Source of the DNA: Streptomyces genisteinicus
Lineage (GTDB): Bacteria; Actinomycetota; Actinomycetes; Streptomycetales; Streptomycetaceae
Direction of reading: 5' to 3'
DNA: 64,000 nt
Assembly (NCBI RefSeq): GCF_014489615.1
Contig: NZ_CP060825.1
Span: forward strand, 3,982,501-4,046,500
The notes beneath the pieces were generated by a model, which did not search any database, was not told the DNA's origin, and worked only from the letters and a program-made list of their open reading frames with translations. Shown one piece after another: positions 25,821-34,822 of this stretch (the stretch's first letter is position 1; the number at the start of each line of letters is the position of its first letter). A program made the translations under genes and the position numbers.

Positions 25821-25940
25821 CGACGACGACCGAGGAGGTGCCCGGCGGGCACCCGCTCCCGACGGTCCGCCCCGGGCCCTGCGCGGAGCCGGCGGCTCAC
25901 GCGGCACCGGGCCGGGCACCCGGCCCCGTCCACCCGCTGT

Positions 25941-26167
25941 CCCGCTCGGGCCCTCCGGCCGGGGTGCATCCCTCGGCCGGCCCGGTGGCGAGGTGTGCGC
26001 GGTCGCGTGCTGCGGACTTCCGGTGCCGGGCACGGCCTTGCGGGTGGTTGCCTCCGGCCCGCCTCGGCCGGTCCTGCGGGCGTCCGCCGTCGGGCTGCCC
26101 TGCGGGTGGTGACCGCTGCCCCGCTCGGGCCCTCCGGCCGGGGTGCATCCCTCGGCGGGCCCGGTGG
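25941..26167. repeat. 48-bp direct repeat with internal hairpin in a convergent gap
   Basis: The 486-base gap 25821-26306 contains two near-identical copies (25941-25988 and 26120-26167; 37 bases identical, then one mismatch in the next 11). The first copy can fold as CCGGCCGGGG-TGCAT-CCCTCGGCCGG. Weaker similarity continues after each copy (TGCGGG and GCGGGCGTCCGCC motifs), suggesting a roughly 180-bp imperfect duplication. It may serve as a bidirectional terminator. No gene is seen in the gap. Confidence 0.65.
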
Positions 26168-26306
26168 TGACGTCCGCGCGACCGGGAAACGGGGGCGGCC
26201 GGGCGCCCGGCCCGACCCTGCGGGCGGTCACCCGCGCCCCGGCCCCGCGGGCGTCCGCCTCGCCCCAGCAGGCGGGCCACCCGCCCCGGCGGCACCCCGC
26301 CCCGGG

Positions 26307-28451
26307 TCAGGCCGTCCCGCTCCGCGGGCAGGCCGCCGTCGCGCAGAGCGCCGCGATCACCGCGCACGCGCCCGCCGCCGCGGCGGCCGGGCCCCACGGG
26401 ACCGCCATCGCCACCGGCGCGCCCAGCGCCGTCAGCGCGGCGGCCGTCCCCCCGAGCTCGACCGCGGCCACCAGCGCGCCGAGCACCGCGCCCACCGCCA
26501 CCGCGAGCAGCGCCTCGCCGGCCACCGTCCGCAGCACCTGCGCGCGGGTGGCGCCGGCCAGCCGGAGCGACGCCGTCTCGTCCCGCCGCGCGGCCGTCGC
26601 CATCAGCAGCGTGCCCGCCAGAGCGACGGCCGTGTAGACGAGCGCGATGCCGAGGACGACGAGCAGCCCGAGCCGTGTCTGCGGGTTCGTCCGCGGATGG
26701 GCCGCCGCGGCCCAGGCGTCGGCCGTGCGGACCGTGCCCCCGGTGGCGTCCCGCAGGGCCTGCGCCGCGGCGGCCGGGTCCGTGCCGGGGGCGGGTCCCA
26801 CGTCGATCCGGTCGACCGGCGCGCCGGGGGCGTTGGCGGCGGTGACGAAGACGGAGTCGGCGCCCGCGCCGACGGCGACCACGGCGGCGATCCGCAGCCG
26901 TGCGGGCCGCCCGTCGCCGAGCCACACGTCGACCCGGTCGCCGACGGTCCGCCGCTCCCACTCCTCGCTCACCACGATCGACCCGTCGTCGAGGTCGCGT
27001 ACGTCGCCCGCGACCAGCGGGAGCCGGGAGAGGCCGGCGAACGCGGCCGGGTCGCCCACCCCGCGCGCTTCGTACCGGATCAGCGCGGTGTCCTCCTCGC
27101 GCACGAAGACGGACGTCGGGGCCGACCCGGAGACGGTGGCCCCCAGGAGCGCGGCCCCGGTCGGCCGGGGGACCGTCAGGTCCTCGCCGGTCACGACCAG
27201 TTCGGCAGCGGTGCGTGTCCGCGCCTCGGCGGCCCGCGAGGCCGTCACCGTCCCGGTCGAGCCGAGCAGCGAGCCGGTGAGCGCGACGGTCACCAGGACA
27301 GGTGCGGCGATCGCCGACGTGCGCCGCACCGAGGCCGCCGTGTTCTCGCGGACGAGCAGCCCGACACCGCCCCGGCCCGCCGGGAGCAGCCGGGCGAGGC
27401 GGCGCACCAGCAGGGGGGAGAGCAGCGCGACCGCGGTGATCAGGAGCATCGGCCGGGTGGTCCGGCTCTTGCGGCCCAGCAGATCCGCCGGGTCGCCGGC
27501 GAGCCCCCACAGCAGCAGTCCGGCGCCCGCGACGGCGAGCACGGCGCCCAGGACGAGCCGCCCGCGCGGCAGGACGCCGGTGTCCACGTCGGCCTCGCGC
27601 AGCGCCTCGGCGGGGCCGACCCGGCCGGCCCGCCGCGACGCCGCCCACACCCCGGCCACCGCGACCAGCAGCCCGGTCCAGAACGCCGCGTGCAGCGGCC
27701 ACTGCACGTCCGTCCGGATGGCGAACCAGCCGGGCGCCGCACCTCCGCCGGCCAGCAGCCGTCCCAAGGGCGGCGCGCCCAGGGCGCCGAGCACGCATCC
27801 GGCGGCCGAGGCGGCCGTGCCCATGACGAGGGCTTCGGTGAGCAGCACCCGGCGCACCTGACCGGGTGTGGCGCCGGTGGCGCGCAGCAGCCCGAACTCG
27901 CGGCGGCGCAGCGCCACCGCGAAGGCGAACGTGGAGGCGACGACGAAGACGGAGACGAACGCGGCCACGCCGCCGGCCGTGCCGAGCAGGGCGTTGACGG
28001 AGACCAGCGCCCGTGCGTCCTGCTCCGTGCGGGCATCGGCGCGTGTCCGGGCGTCGCCGGTGAGGACCTGGGCGCGGTCGCCCACGAGGGCGCGTACCGC
28101 GTCGGACGGGGCGTCGACGCCGACCGCGTCCGGCCCGCCGGCGCGCACCACGGTGCCCAGCGTGCCCAGTTCGCGGACGAGTGCGGCGTCCACAGGGTGT
28201 GGACGGTCGAGCCGTTTCGACACCCGGGCGGTGCCGGGGCCCCGCCGCACCTCGGCGGTCAGCGTGTCATGTCCCATCACCACCACCGGCGACGACGCGA
28301 AACGTTCCGGCGCCCGCCGCGGGGCGTCGAGGGTGGAGGCGAGGCCGAGGCCCATGGCGGTCAGCAGTCCGACCCCGAGGGCCAGGGCGGCGAAGCTCGC
28401 GACGAAGGCGGCCCAGCGGGCCCGGAGTCCGGCGAGGGCGACGGTCAGCAC
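26307..28451 (-). CDS. FtsX-like (MacB-type) ABC transporter permease
   Basis: A 714-residue membrane protein with two FtsX domains. Membrane segments occur near the N terminus, in three-helix groups near residues 210-340 (VSVFVVASTFAFAVAL and the following helices) and in the C-terminal 120 residues (LGLLVVLGIALVYTAVAL and after), with large extracytoplasmic loops between. LLRATGATPGQVRRVLLTEAL and RLAGATRAQVLRTVAGEAL are the paired coupling motifs. GTG 28451 overlaps the end of the ATPase gene by 7 bases. With that ATPase it should form a mechanotransmission or peptide/lipid export complex. Confidence 0.88.
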   Translation of the reverse strand: MLTVALAGLRARWAAFVASFAALALGVGLLTAMGLGLASTLDAPRRAPERFASSPVVVMGHDTLTAEVRRGPGTARVSKRLDRPHPVDAALVRELGTLGTVVRAGGPDAVGVDAPSDAVRALVGDRAQVLTGDARTRADARTEQDARALVSVNALLGTAGGVAAFVSVFVVASTFAFAVALRRREFGLLRATGATPGQVRRVLLTEALVMGTAASAAGCVLGALGAPPLGRLLAGGGAAPGWFAIRTDVQWPLHAAFWTGLLVAVAGVWAASRRAGRVGPAEALREADVDTGVLPRGRLVLGAVLAVAGAGLLLWGLAGDPADLLGRKSRTTRPMLLITAVALLSPLLVRRLARLLPAGRGGVGLLVRENTAASVRRTSAIAAPVLVTVALTGSLLGSTGTVTASRAAEARTRTAAELVVTGEDLTVPRPTGAALLGATVSGSAPTSVFVREEDTALIRYEARGVGDPAAFAGLSRLPLVAGDVRDLDDGSIVVSEEWERRTVGDRVDVWLGDGRPARLRIAAVVAVGAGADSVFVTAANAPGAPVDRIDVGPAPGTDPAAAAQALRDATGGTVRTADAWAAAAHPRTNPQTRLGLLVVLGIALVYTAVALAGTLLMATAARRDETASLRLAGATRAQVLRTVAGEALLAVAVGAVLGALVAAVELGGTAAALTALGAPVAMAVPWGPAAAAAGACAVIAALCATAACPRSGTA

Positions 28452-29170
28452 GGGACGGCCTCCAGTCCCGCGAGGCGGGCGGCGACGGCGTCGGCGGCCG
28501 GCGCCGCCATCTCCCCCGCGACCCGCCCGTCGACCAGGAACACCACCCGGTCGGCGAAGGAGGCGGCGACCGGGTCGTGGGTGACCATGACGACGGTCTG
28601 CGCCGCGGTGTCCACCAGGCCCCTGAGCAGGGTGAGCACCTCGCGGCTGGTGACGGTGTCCAGCGCGCCGGTCGGCTCGTCGCCGAACAGCACCGCGGGC
28701 CGGGTGATCAGGGCGCGGGCGAGCGCCACGCGCTGCTGCTGTCCGCCGGACAGCTGCGCGGGCCGGTGCCCGGCCCGCTCCCGCAGGCCGACCCGCTCCA
28801 GCGCGTCGAGCACGGCGGCCCGGGAGGGCCGGCGTCCGGCGAGGCGCAGCGGCAGCGCCACGTTCTGCGCGGCGGTCAGGGAGGGGATCAGGTTGTACGC
28901 CTGGAAGACGAAGCCGACGCGTTCCCGGCGCAGCAGGGCGAGCCGCCGCTCGCCCAGGCCGTCGAGCGGCACACCGTCGATCTCGACGCGCCCCGAGGTG
29001 GGCCGGTCGATGCCCGCGGCGCAGTTCAGCAGGGTGGACTTGCCGGAGCCGGACGGCCCCATCACGGCGGTGAAGCTGCCGCGGGCGAAGTCGAGGCGGA
29101 CCCCGTCGAGCGCGGTGACGCCGCGGTGGACACGGCGGAGGTCGGTGAGCCGTACGGCCGGTGTGTTCAT
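28445..29170 (-). CDS. ABC transporter ATPase, LolD/MacB type
   Basis: 241 residues: Walker A GPSGSGKST, Q-loop FQAYNLIPSLTA, signature LSGGQQQRVALARAL, Walker B VLFGDEPTGALD, and H-loop VTHDP. It is the partner of the FtsX-like permease that follows on the same strand. ATG at 29170. Such pairs in Streptomyces are often controlled by NarL-type two-component systems; none is adjacent, but a candidate operator is present upstream. Confidence 0.9.
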   Translation of the reverse strand: MNTPAVRLTDLRRVHRGVTALDGVRLDFARGSFTAVMGPSGSGKSTLLNCAAGIDRPTSGRVEIDGVPLDGLGERRLALLRRERVGFVFQAYNLIPSLTAAQNVALPLRLAGRRPSRAAVLDALERVGLRERAGHRPAQLSGGQQQRVALARALITRPAVLFGDEPTGALDTVTSREVLTLLRGLVDTAAQTVVMVTHDPVAASFADRVVFLVDGRVAGEMAAPAADAVAARLAGLEAVPC

Positions 29171-29226
29171 GCCACCGATGCTTCCGTCCGGGCCCGCGCC
29201 GGACACGACCACGAGGGGGCGTCTGC

Positions 29227-29248
29227 GGGGTAGTGCCTGCCCTACCCC
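29227..29248. promoter_or_regulatory. inverted repeat in the ABC/DUF2786 divergent region
   Basis: GGGGTAG (29227-29233) and CTACCCC (29242-29248) flank 8 bases. It lies 57 bases upstream of the ABC ATPase start and 28 bases upstream of the DUF2786 start, a natural place for a shared operator. The binding protein is unknown. Confidence 0.5.
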
Positions 29249-29275
29249 CGTGCACCCCGTGACACCATCCCCTGT

Positions 29276-30409
29276 GTGAGCACGGTCGAGAAGGCGCTGG
29301 CCGCGGCGCTGTACGCGGAGGGCGACGACGCCCTGGACACGGCGGCGTCCCTCCTCGCGGCCGATCCGGCGGCCGACGCGGAGCTGGACCGCCGGGGCGA
29401 GCTGCTGCTGCGCGGGGCCTGGGAGCGCGGATGGCAGCCGGAGGACGTGGCCCGGCTGGTCCGGCGCGACCTGGACGAGGCGCACGGCCGGCTCCTCGCG
29501 GGACTGGCAGTCGCCGAGTCCGCCGCCTACGGCGACCGGCTTCCGCCGCGCTGGCGGGCCCAGATCGCGGGGCTGGGGAGCCTCGGGCCGTACCGGGCGG
29601 ACCGCTTCACGCGGGCCACCGCGGTGCTGGAGCTGTACCGGCTGCTGGCCCGTCTGCCGCGCATCGAGCCCGTCGGCCCGCCGCCCGGCGGCGCGCCGCT
29701 GTCGGCGCCCGCCCCTGCGCACGAGCCCCGCATGCTGACCCGGGTCCGGGCGCTGCTCGCCAAGGCGGAGGCGACGGGCTTCCCGCAGGAGGCCGAGGCG
29801 CTGACGGCCAAGGCCCAGGAACTGATGGCCCGGCACAGCATCGACGAGGCCGTGCTCGCCCACGGCGCCCCGTCGGCGCAGGAGCCGTCCGCCTGCCGCA
29901 TCGGCGTGGACGCCCCGTACGAGACGGCGAAGGCGGTCCTCCTCGACGCCGTGGCCGGAGCCAACCACTGCCGGGCCGTGTGGAACAGCGCGTTCGGCTT
30001 CTCCACGGTGGTCGGCTTCGAGGGGGACCTGGAGGCGGTCGAGCTGCTGTACACCTCGCTGCTGGTGCAGGGCACCACGGCGATGACGGTGGCCGAGTCC
30101 GCGCAGCGCGCCGGCGGCCGCAAGCGGACCAAGACGTTCCGGCAGTCGTTCTGGACGGCCTACGCGGCCCGTCTCGGCGACCACCTCGCCGCCGTGGCGG
30201 AGGAGGTGGTGACCGGTGACCTGCTGCCGGTACTCGCCACCCGCGAACTGGCCGTCACCGACCGCGCCGACCGGATGTTCCCCGAGACCACCACGACCCG
30301 GGTGCGGGGCGCGACCGATCCCGAGGGCTGGCGCGACGGCACCTCGGCCGCGGACCGCGCCCGCCCCACCGGGCCGCCCCGGCCCCGGCTGCGGGGACGC
30401 GACGGCTGA
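29276..30409 (+). CDS. DUF2786 protein
   Basis: 377 residues. The DUF2786 signature is LTRVRALLAKAEATGFPQE with ALTAKAQELMARHSID around residues 155-195. The C-terminal part has a predicted all-helical region with RKRTKTFRQSFWTAYAARL. No membrane segment. GTG at 29276 with no strong ribosome site; it begins within a few bases of the divergent promoter. Function unknown; some family members occur in phage and plasmid genes. Confidence 0.75.
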   Translation: MSTVEKALAAALYAEGDDALDTAASLLAADPAADAELDRRGELLLRGAWERGWQPEDVARLVRRDLDEAHGRLLAGLAVAESAAYGDRLPPRWRAQIAGLGSLGPYRADRFTRATAVLELYRLLARLPRIEPVGPPPGGAPLSAPAPAHEPRMLTRVRALLAKAEATGFPQEAEALTAKAQELMARHSIDEAVLAHGAPSAQEPSACRIGVDAPYETAKAVLLDAVAGANHCRAVWNSAFGFSTVVGFEGDLEAVELLYTSLLVQGTTAMTVAESAQRAGGRKRTKTFRQSFWTAYAARLGDHLAAVAEEVVTGDLLPVLATRELAVTDRADRMFPETTTTRVRGATDPEGWRDGTSAADRARPTGPPRPRLRGRDG

Positions 30410-30690
30410 GCCGGCCCGCGCGCTCCGCCGCCGCGGGCGGCGGCCACCGTGCGTGGGGCTGTGCCACGCGTGCCCCGGGGCACCCGCATACCCGTGCCCG
30501 GCCGGACGGCCGCACTCGTGCCGTGGCGCCGACGGGCCCCGCCCGCGCCGTGGGCCGCGTCAGGGGCCCCGGGAGGCGCCGCGCACCTGTGCCGCGCGGC
30601 GGACGCCCGCACCCCGTGCGGTGAGGGCCGGCGTCCCTGCCCGCGCGCCGCGTGGCGGACGGACGCGCACCGACGGGTGAGGCGTCCGCC

Positions 30691-31359
30691 TCACGCGTCG
30701 GTGCGGACGACGACCACCAGGGTGCGGGGGCCGTGCACCCCCTCGACCCGCTCCAGTTCGATGTCGGACGTCGCGGACGGGCCGCTGATCAGCGTCGTGG
30801 GCCGCCCGGTGACGAGCCGGGCGAGCGCCTCCGGCACCCCGGCCTCCACCGTCGACAGGTCCACCACGCACACATGGAGGTCCGGCACGAGCGACAGGGC
30901 CCGCCGCCCCTGGTCCGGGGAGGCGTCCAGGAAGACGGTGCCGGTCTCGGCGCAGCCGGCGGCCGCCCCGGTGACGACCCCGTCCAGCGATTCGAGGTCC
31001 CGGGGCGGCACGTCGGCGGAGTCCTCGAACACCTCCCCGTCCCATCCGGCGAGCCAGCTCCGGTCGAGCCCGGCCGGCACACCGACCCGGCGGGCCCCGC
31101 GGTCCGCGAGCGCCCGGCCGACGGCCGCCGCCGTGCCGTCCGCCGTGCAGGTGAGCACCGTGGCCCGGTAGTCGGTGAGCCGGTCGGTGAAGAGGCCGAG
31201 ACGCTCCTCGTCGGGCAGCAGGCGCCCGGTCCGGTACGCCCGGGGGACCGTGGTCCGCGCGGGCGGGGCGAGGGCGAGCGCGTCGCGGACCCGGCCGAGC
31301 ACGGTCTCCCGCGCGGCCGAGATCGTGGTGCCTGTCGTGCCGGGGGTGCCCGTGGTCAC
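30691..31359 (-). CDS. lutC: LutC-type LUD-domain protein of lactate utilisation
   Basis: 222 residues with the LUD domain (RRVGVPAGLDRSWL, GCAETGTVFLDASPDQGRRALSLVPDLHVCVV, ISGPSATSDIELERVEGVHGPR). LutC is the third component of the LutABC complex, which oxidises L-lactate to pyruvate. It starts with GTG at 31359 and overlaps the end of lutB by 4 bases. It is the last gene of the operon; no clear terminator follows in the 280-base gap. Confidence 0.9.
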   Translation of the reverse strand: MTTGTPGTTGTTISAARETVLGRVRDALALAPPARTTVPRAYRTGRLLPDEERLGLFTDRLTDYRATVLTCTADGTAAAVGRALADRGARRVGVPAGLDRSWLAGWDGEVFEDSADVPPRDLESLDGVVTGAAAGCAETGTVFLDASPDQGRRALSLVPDLHVCVVDLSTVEAGVPEALARLVTGRPTTLISGPSATSDIELERVEGVHGPRTLVVVVRTDA

Positions 31360-32945
31360 TGGTCCTCCTGCTGGTCGTCGCCGTGCGCGGGGCCGTCGGC
31401 ACTCCGCCGCTCGCCCTCCCGGGCGGCCTCGCGCAGGGCTGCCGCCCCCTCCGCGGAGGCGAACCAGTCGCGGAAGGTCTGCGCGGGGGGTGCGGGCGTG
31501 TCCCTGGTGTCGCTCCAGCCGGACAGCGGCCGAGGGAGCCGGCCGATCGTGCCGTCCCGCCCCGCGACCGCGCGCCCGAGGCGCGCGGTGCGCTGCGCGG
31601 CGGTCCAGAGCCGGGGGCGTCCCATCACGGCGGCGGCCGCCCGCATGGCCAGCCGCTCCGCGGAGCGCCCGGTCTCCTCGGTCTTCTGGTGGCGGAGTTC
31701 GACGAGCAGCGACGGGATGTCGATCTTCACCGGGCAGGCGTCGTAGCAGGCCCCGCAGAGCGTCGAGGCGTACGGGAGGGAGCTGTTGGGGTCGTCGGCG
31801 GCGGCGTGCATGCCCGCGAGCTGGGGGGTGAGCACCGCGCCGATCGGCCCCGGATAGGTGGACCCGTAGGCGTGGCCGCCGACCCTCTCGTAGACCGGGC
31901 AGACGTTGAGGCACGCGGAGCAGCGGATGCAGTTGAGCGCCTGGCGCCCCACGGAGTCGGCGAGGGCGGCGGTGCGCCCGTTGTCGAGCAGGACCAGATG
32001 GAAGTCCTGCGGGCCGTCCCCCTCGGTGACACCCGTCCACAGGGAGGTGTACGGGTTCATCCGCTCCCCGGTCGAGGAGCGGGGCAGCAACTGGAGGAAG
32101 ACCTCCAGGTCCTGATGGCGCGGGAGGACCTTCTCGATGCCCATCACGGTGATGAGGGTCTCGGGGAGGGTCAGGCACATCCGGCCGTTGCCCTCGGACT
32201 CGACGACGCCCAGGGTGCCGGTCTCGGCGATGCCGAAGTTCGCGCCCGAGACGGCGACGCGGGTGGTCATGAACTTCTCGCGGAGGTAGGCCCGTGCGGC
32301 GGCCGCGAGGTGCTCCGGGACCGCGTCGAGGCCGGGGTCGACGCCGGGGATCTCGCGCAGGAAGATCTCGCGGATCTCGTCGCGGTTGCGGTGGATCGCC
32401 GGGACGAGGATGTGCGAGGGCCGGTCGTGGCCGAGCTGCACGATGAGTTCGGCGAGGTCCGTCTCCCAGGGGGTGATCCCGGCCTGCTCCAGGTGCTCGT
32501 TGAGCCCGATCTCCTGGGTGGCCATGGACTTGACCTTGATGACCTCGTCGCTGCCGGTCGCCCTGACCAGCCGGGTGACGATCTCGTTGGCCTCGGCCCC
32601 GTCGCGGGCCCAGTGCACGGTGCCGCCGCGTTCGGTGACCCGGCGCTCCAGCTCCTCCAGCAGCTCGGGCAGCCGGGCCAGGGCGTCGGTCTTGATGGCC
32701 GCGCCCGCGTCGCGCAGCTCCTCCCAGTCCGGCAGTTCGGCGGTGACGGCGATCCGCTTGCCGCGGATCGTGCCCGTGGCGCGTCCCAGGTTGCGGCGCA
32801 GCTGCTCGTTGCGCAGCTCGCCGGCGGCGGCACGGGGGAACGCCTGCTCGCCGCGGAGGTTGCCCTCGCCGTAGGGGACCCGCGGCGGGCGGGCGGGCAT
32901 GCCGAGGAAGGTGTTCGTGGACTGCGGGGTCCCGGCTCGGCTCAT
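31356..32945 (-). CDS. lutB: LutB iron-sulphur subunit of lactate utilisation complex
   Basis: 529 residues: LUD domain in the first 300 residues (GANFGIAETGTLGVVESEGNGR type motif) and a ferredoxin-type domain with CIRCSACLNVCP and CGACYDACP, giving two [4Fe-4S] clusters. With LutA and LutC it carries electrons from lactate oxidation. ATG at 32945 overlaps the lutA stop (ATGA). Confidence 0.93.
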   Translation of the reverse strand: MSRAGTPQSTNTFLGMPARPPRVPYGEGNLRGEQAFPRAAAGELRNEQLRRNLGRATGTIRGKRIAVTAELPDWEELRDAGAAIKTDALARLPELLEELERRVTERGGTVHWARDGAEANEIVTRLVRATGSDEVIKVKSMATQEIGLNEHLEQAGITPWETDLAELIVQLGHDRPSHILVPAIHRNRDEIREIFLREIPGVDPGLDAVPEHLAAAARAYLREKFMTTRVAVSGANFGIAETGTLGVVESEGNGRMCLTLPETLITVMGIEKVLPRHQDLEVFLQLLPRSSTGERMNPYTSLWTGVTEGDGPQDFHLVLLDNGRTAALADSVGRQALNCIRCSACLNVCPVYERVGGHAYGSTYPGPIGAVLTPQLAGMHAAADDPNSSLPYASTLCGACYDACPVKIDIPSLLVELRHQKTEETGRSAERLAMRAAAAVMGRPRLWTAAQRTARLGRAVAGRDGTIGRLPRPLSGWSDTRDTPAPPAQTFRDWFASAEGAAALREAAREGERRSADGPAHGDDQQEDQ

Positions 32946-33709
32946 CGGGCTGCCTCCGTCAGGGCGTGGGGCGCGGTGCGTGTGGCGGCGAGGATCTGGG
33001 CGAGGTGGAGCGTGCGGGTGCCGGCCTTGATCCGGGACAGCCCGCCGCCGATGTGCATCAGGCAGGACGAGTCGCCGGCGGTGCACACGTCGGCCCCGGT
33101 GGCCCTCACATGGCGCATCTTGTCCTCCAGCATGGCGGCCGAGGTGCCGGCGTTCTTCAGGGCGAAGGTGCCGCCGAAACCGCAGCAGGAGTCGGCCTGT
33201 TCCAGTTCGACCAGGTCGATTCCCTCCACGGCCCGCAGCAGCCGCAGCGGCTTGTCGCCGACGCGCAGCATCCGCAGCGAGTGGCAGGTGGGGTGGTAGG
33301 TGACCCGGTGGGGGAAGTAGGCGCCGACGTCCGTCACGCCGAGGACGTCCACGAGGAGTTCGGAGAGCTCGTACGTCTTGGCCCCGACCTCGGCGACCGC
33401 GCTGCGCAGCGCGGCGTCGCCGTAGCGCTCGGCGACGATCCCGTGCTGGTGGCGCACGGAGCCCGCGCAGGAGCCGGAGGGCATGACGACCGCGTCGAGG
33501 GAGGCGTCCCGGAAGGTCTCGGCGAAGTTGCGCACCAGAGGGACCGGTTCGCGCTGGTAGCCGGTGTTGACGTGCATCTGGCCGCAGCAGGTCTGCTCCG
33601 GCGGGAACACGACCTCGTGGCCGAGCCGGGCCAGGAGGAGGGCGGTCGCCCGCACCGCGTCGGGGAACAGGGTGTCCCCGAGGCAGGTGGCGAAGAGTCC
33701 GATACGCAT
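32942..33709 (-). CDS. lutA: LutA, CCG-domain subunit of lactate utilisation complex
   Basis: 255 residues with two cysteine-rich CCG domains: TCCGQMHVNTGY with SGSCAGSVRHQH, and DSCCGFGGTFAL with AGDSSCLMHIGG. These bind an unusual iron-sulphur cluster as in heterodisulphide reductase subunits. First gene of the lutABC operon; ATG at 33709 has ggaga upstream. A palindromic operator lies 20-36 bases before the start. Confidence 0.93.
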   Translation of the reverse strand: MRIGLFATCLGDTLFPDAVRATALLLARLGHEVVFPPEQTCCGQMHVNTGYQREPVPLVRNFAETFRDASLDAVVMPSGSCAGSVRHQHGIVAERYGDAALRSAVAEVGAKTYELSELLVDVLGVTDVGAYFPHRVTYHPTCHSLRMLRVGDKPLRLLRAVEGIDLVELEQADSCCGFGGTFALKNAGTSAAMLEDKMRHVRATGADVCTAGDSSCLMHIGGGLSRIKAGTRTLHLAQILAATRTAPHALTEAAR

Positions 33710-33728
33710 GACGGGTCTCCACGGGAAT

Positions 33729-33745
33729 GTATGGTCCGACCATAC
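33729..33745. promoter_or_regulatory. GntR/FadR-type operator of lutABC
   Basis: GTATGGTC-C-GACCATAC is a perfect 8-bp dyad around one base, immediately upstream of lutA. The TGGTCnGACCA core is the form bound by FadR-subfamily GntR proteins such as lactate regulators. Related cores occur at 33785-33794 (TGGTCGGACC) and 34823-34834 upstream of the regulator gene. Confidence 0.75.
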
Positions 33746-33841
33746 TAGCGACGGTCCATCCCGGCGCAAGGACCTTCCGTCGTGTGGTCGGACCTTTCTG
33801 GGCCCCGGACGGCGACCGCCTCCGACGAGGACCGCCCCCGT

Positions 33842-33958
33842 CCGCAACCGCCCGACCGGGACCGCCGACGGCAACGCCCAACCGGAACCGCCCGACCGGA
33901 CCCCGTCCGCAACCGCCCGTCCGCAACCGCCCGACCGTTACCCCCGTCCGGAACCGAC
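33842..33958. repeat. CCGCAACCGCCCGACCG imperfect repeats
   Basis: Between the regulator terminator and the lutA promoter, the unit CCGCAACCGCCCGACCG and close variants recur at least five times (for example 33842-33858 and 33923-33936 region). No gene is seen. The tract sits upstream of the operator region of lutA. Confidence 0.55.
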
Positions 33959-33960
33959 CG

Positions 33961-34003
33961 GGGACTGACGGGACCGCCCCGCCGGGCGGGTCCCGTCAGT
34001 CCC
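33961..34003 (-). terminator. strong terminator of the GntR regulator gene
   Basis: GGGACTGACGGGACC (33961-33975) pairs perfectly with GGTCCCGTCAGTCCC (33989-34003), with further GC pairing in the loop. It covers the regulator stop codon and separates the regulator from lutA. Confidence 0.8.
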
Positions 34004-34730
34004 CGGGCGGGGTGTCGGCCACCAGCCCGCCGTGGAAGCCGCGGATGTGGCGCTCCGCGAGCGCCGCCGCCGCCTCGCCCTCACCGGCCCGCACCAGACG
34101 CAGCAGCTCCGCGTGCTCGGCGGCGAGCGCGGCCGCCGCGGCGGGCCAGTCCTCCGCCGTCTCCAGCGCGCGCAGGATCAGCGGCCGCACGGACTCGCGC
34201 ACCGCGGAGGTGAGCGTCGAGGTGAGCTGGTTGCCGGAGGCGCGGGCGACGAGCACGTGGAAACGGGTGTCCAGGTCGTTGAAGCGCTCGACGCCGGTCC
34301 CCGGGCGCTCCATCGCCGCCACGAGGTCGCCGAGCTCCGCCAGCTGCTCCTTTGACGCGTTCCGCGCGGCCGCCTCGAAGCTGGAGCGTTCCAGGACGAC
34401 GCGGGCCTCCAGCATGTCCTCCAGGGTGTAGCTGCCCAGCGCGAAGTGCAGCCGCAGCAGCCTGCCGAGGGCGTCGTCCGGGTTGCGGACCATCCGGGCC
34501 CCCGAGTCGGGACCCCGGCCCGCCTGCGCGCTCAGCACGCCGATGGTCTCCAGCACCCGCAGGGCCTCGCGGAGCGCGGAGCGGCTGACGCCGAGGACGG
34601 GAGCGAGCTCCCGTTCGGGCGGGAGGCGGTCGCCGGCCTTGAGGTCACCGGAGAGCACGCGCTGCTCGATGCTCTCCAGGACCAGTTCGTGTGTGCGGGA
34701 CTGCCGCACGGGGTGCCATTCGGCGGCCAT
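33996..34730 (-). CDS. GntR/FadR-subfamily regulator, probable lactate regulator (LldR-like)
   Basis: 244 residues: N-terminal winged helix (VLESIEQRVLSGDLKAGDRL, LAPVLGVSRSALREALRVLE) and C-terminal FCD domain with metal-binding residues (RFNDLDTRFHVLVARASGN ... AAEHAELLRLVRAGEGEAAAALAERHI). It lies directly upstream of lutABC on the same strand and an LldR-like TGGTCCGACC site precedes both. Probable lactate-responsive repressor of lutABC and itself. Confidence 0.85.
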   Translation of the reverse strand: MAAEWHPVRQSRTHELVLESIEQRVLSGDLKAGDRLPPERELAPVLGVSRSALREALRVLETIGVLSAQAGRGPDSGARMVRNPDDALGRLLRLHFALGSYTLEDMLEARVVLERSSFEAAARNASKEQLAELGDLVAAMERPGTGVERFNDLDTRFHVLVARASGNQLTSTLTSAVRESVRPLILRALETAEDWPAAAAALAAEHAELLRLVRAGEGEAAAALAERHIRGFHGGLVADTPPGD

Positions 34731-34822
34731 CCGTAACTCCCGGATCGGTCGGTGGGCGGCGCTCGGCGGTCTGCCCGGATCGGTCGGTGGGCGCCGCCGA
34801 GCGACTATGTCACACACACATA

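Noticed and set aside
26307..29255. A single 982-codon minus-strand frame covering both ABC genes
   Set aside because: Its first 268 codons are out of frame with the ATPase gene and are low-complexity; the real permease starts at 28451 with a short overlap.
30410..30690. Possible small gene between DUF2786 and lutC
   Set aside because: Frames are Arg/Pro/Ala-rich with no ribosome site and no recognisable domain.
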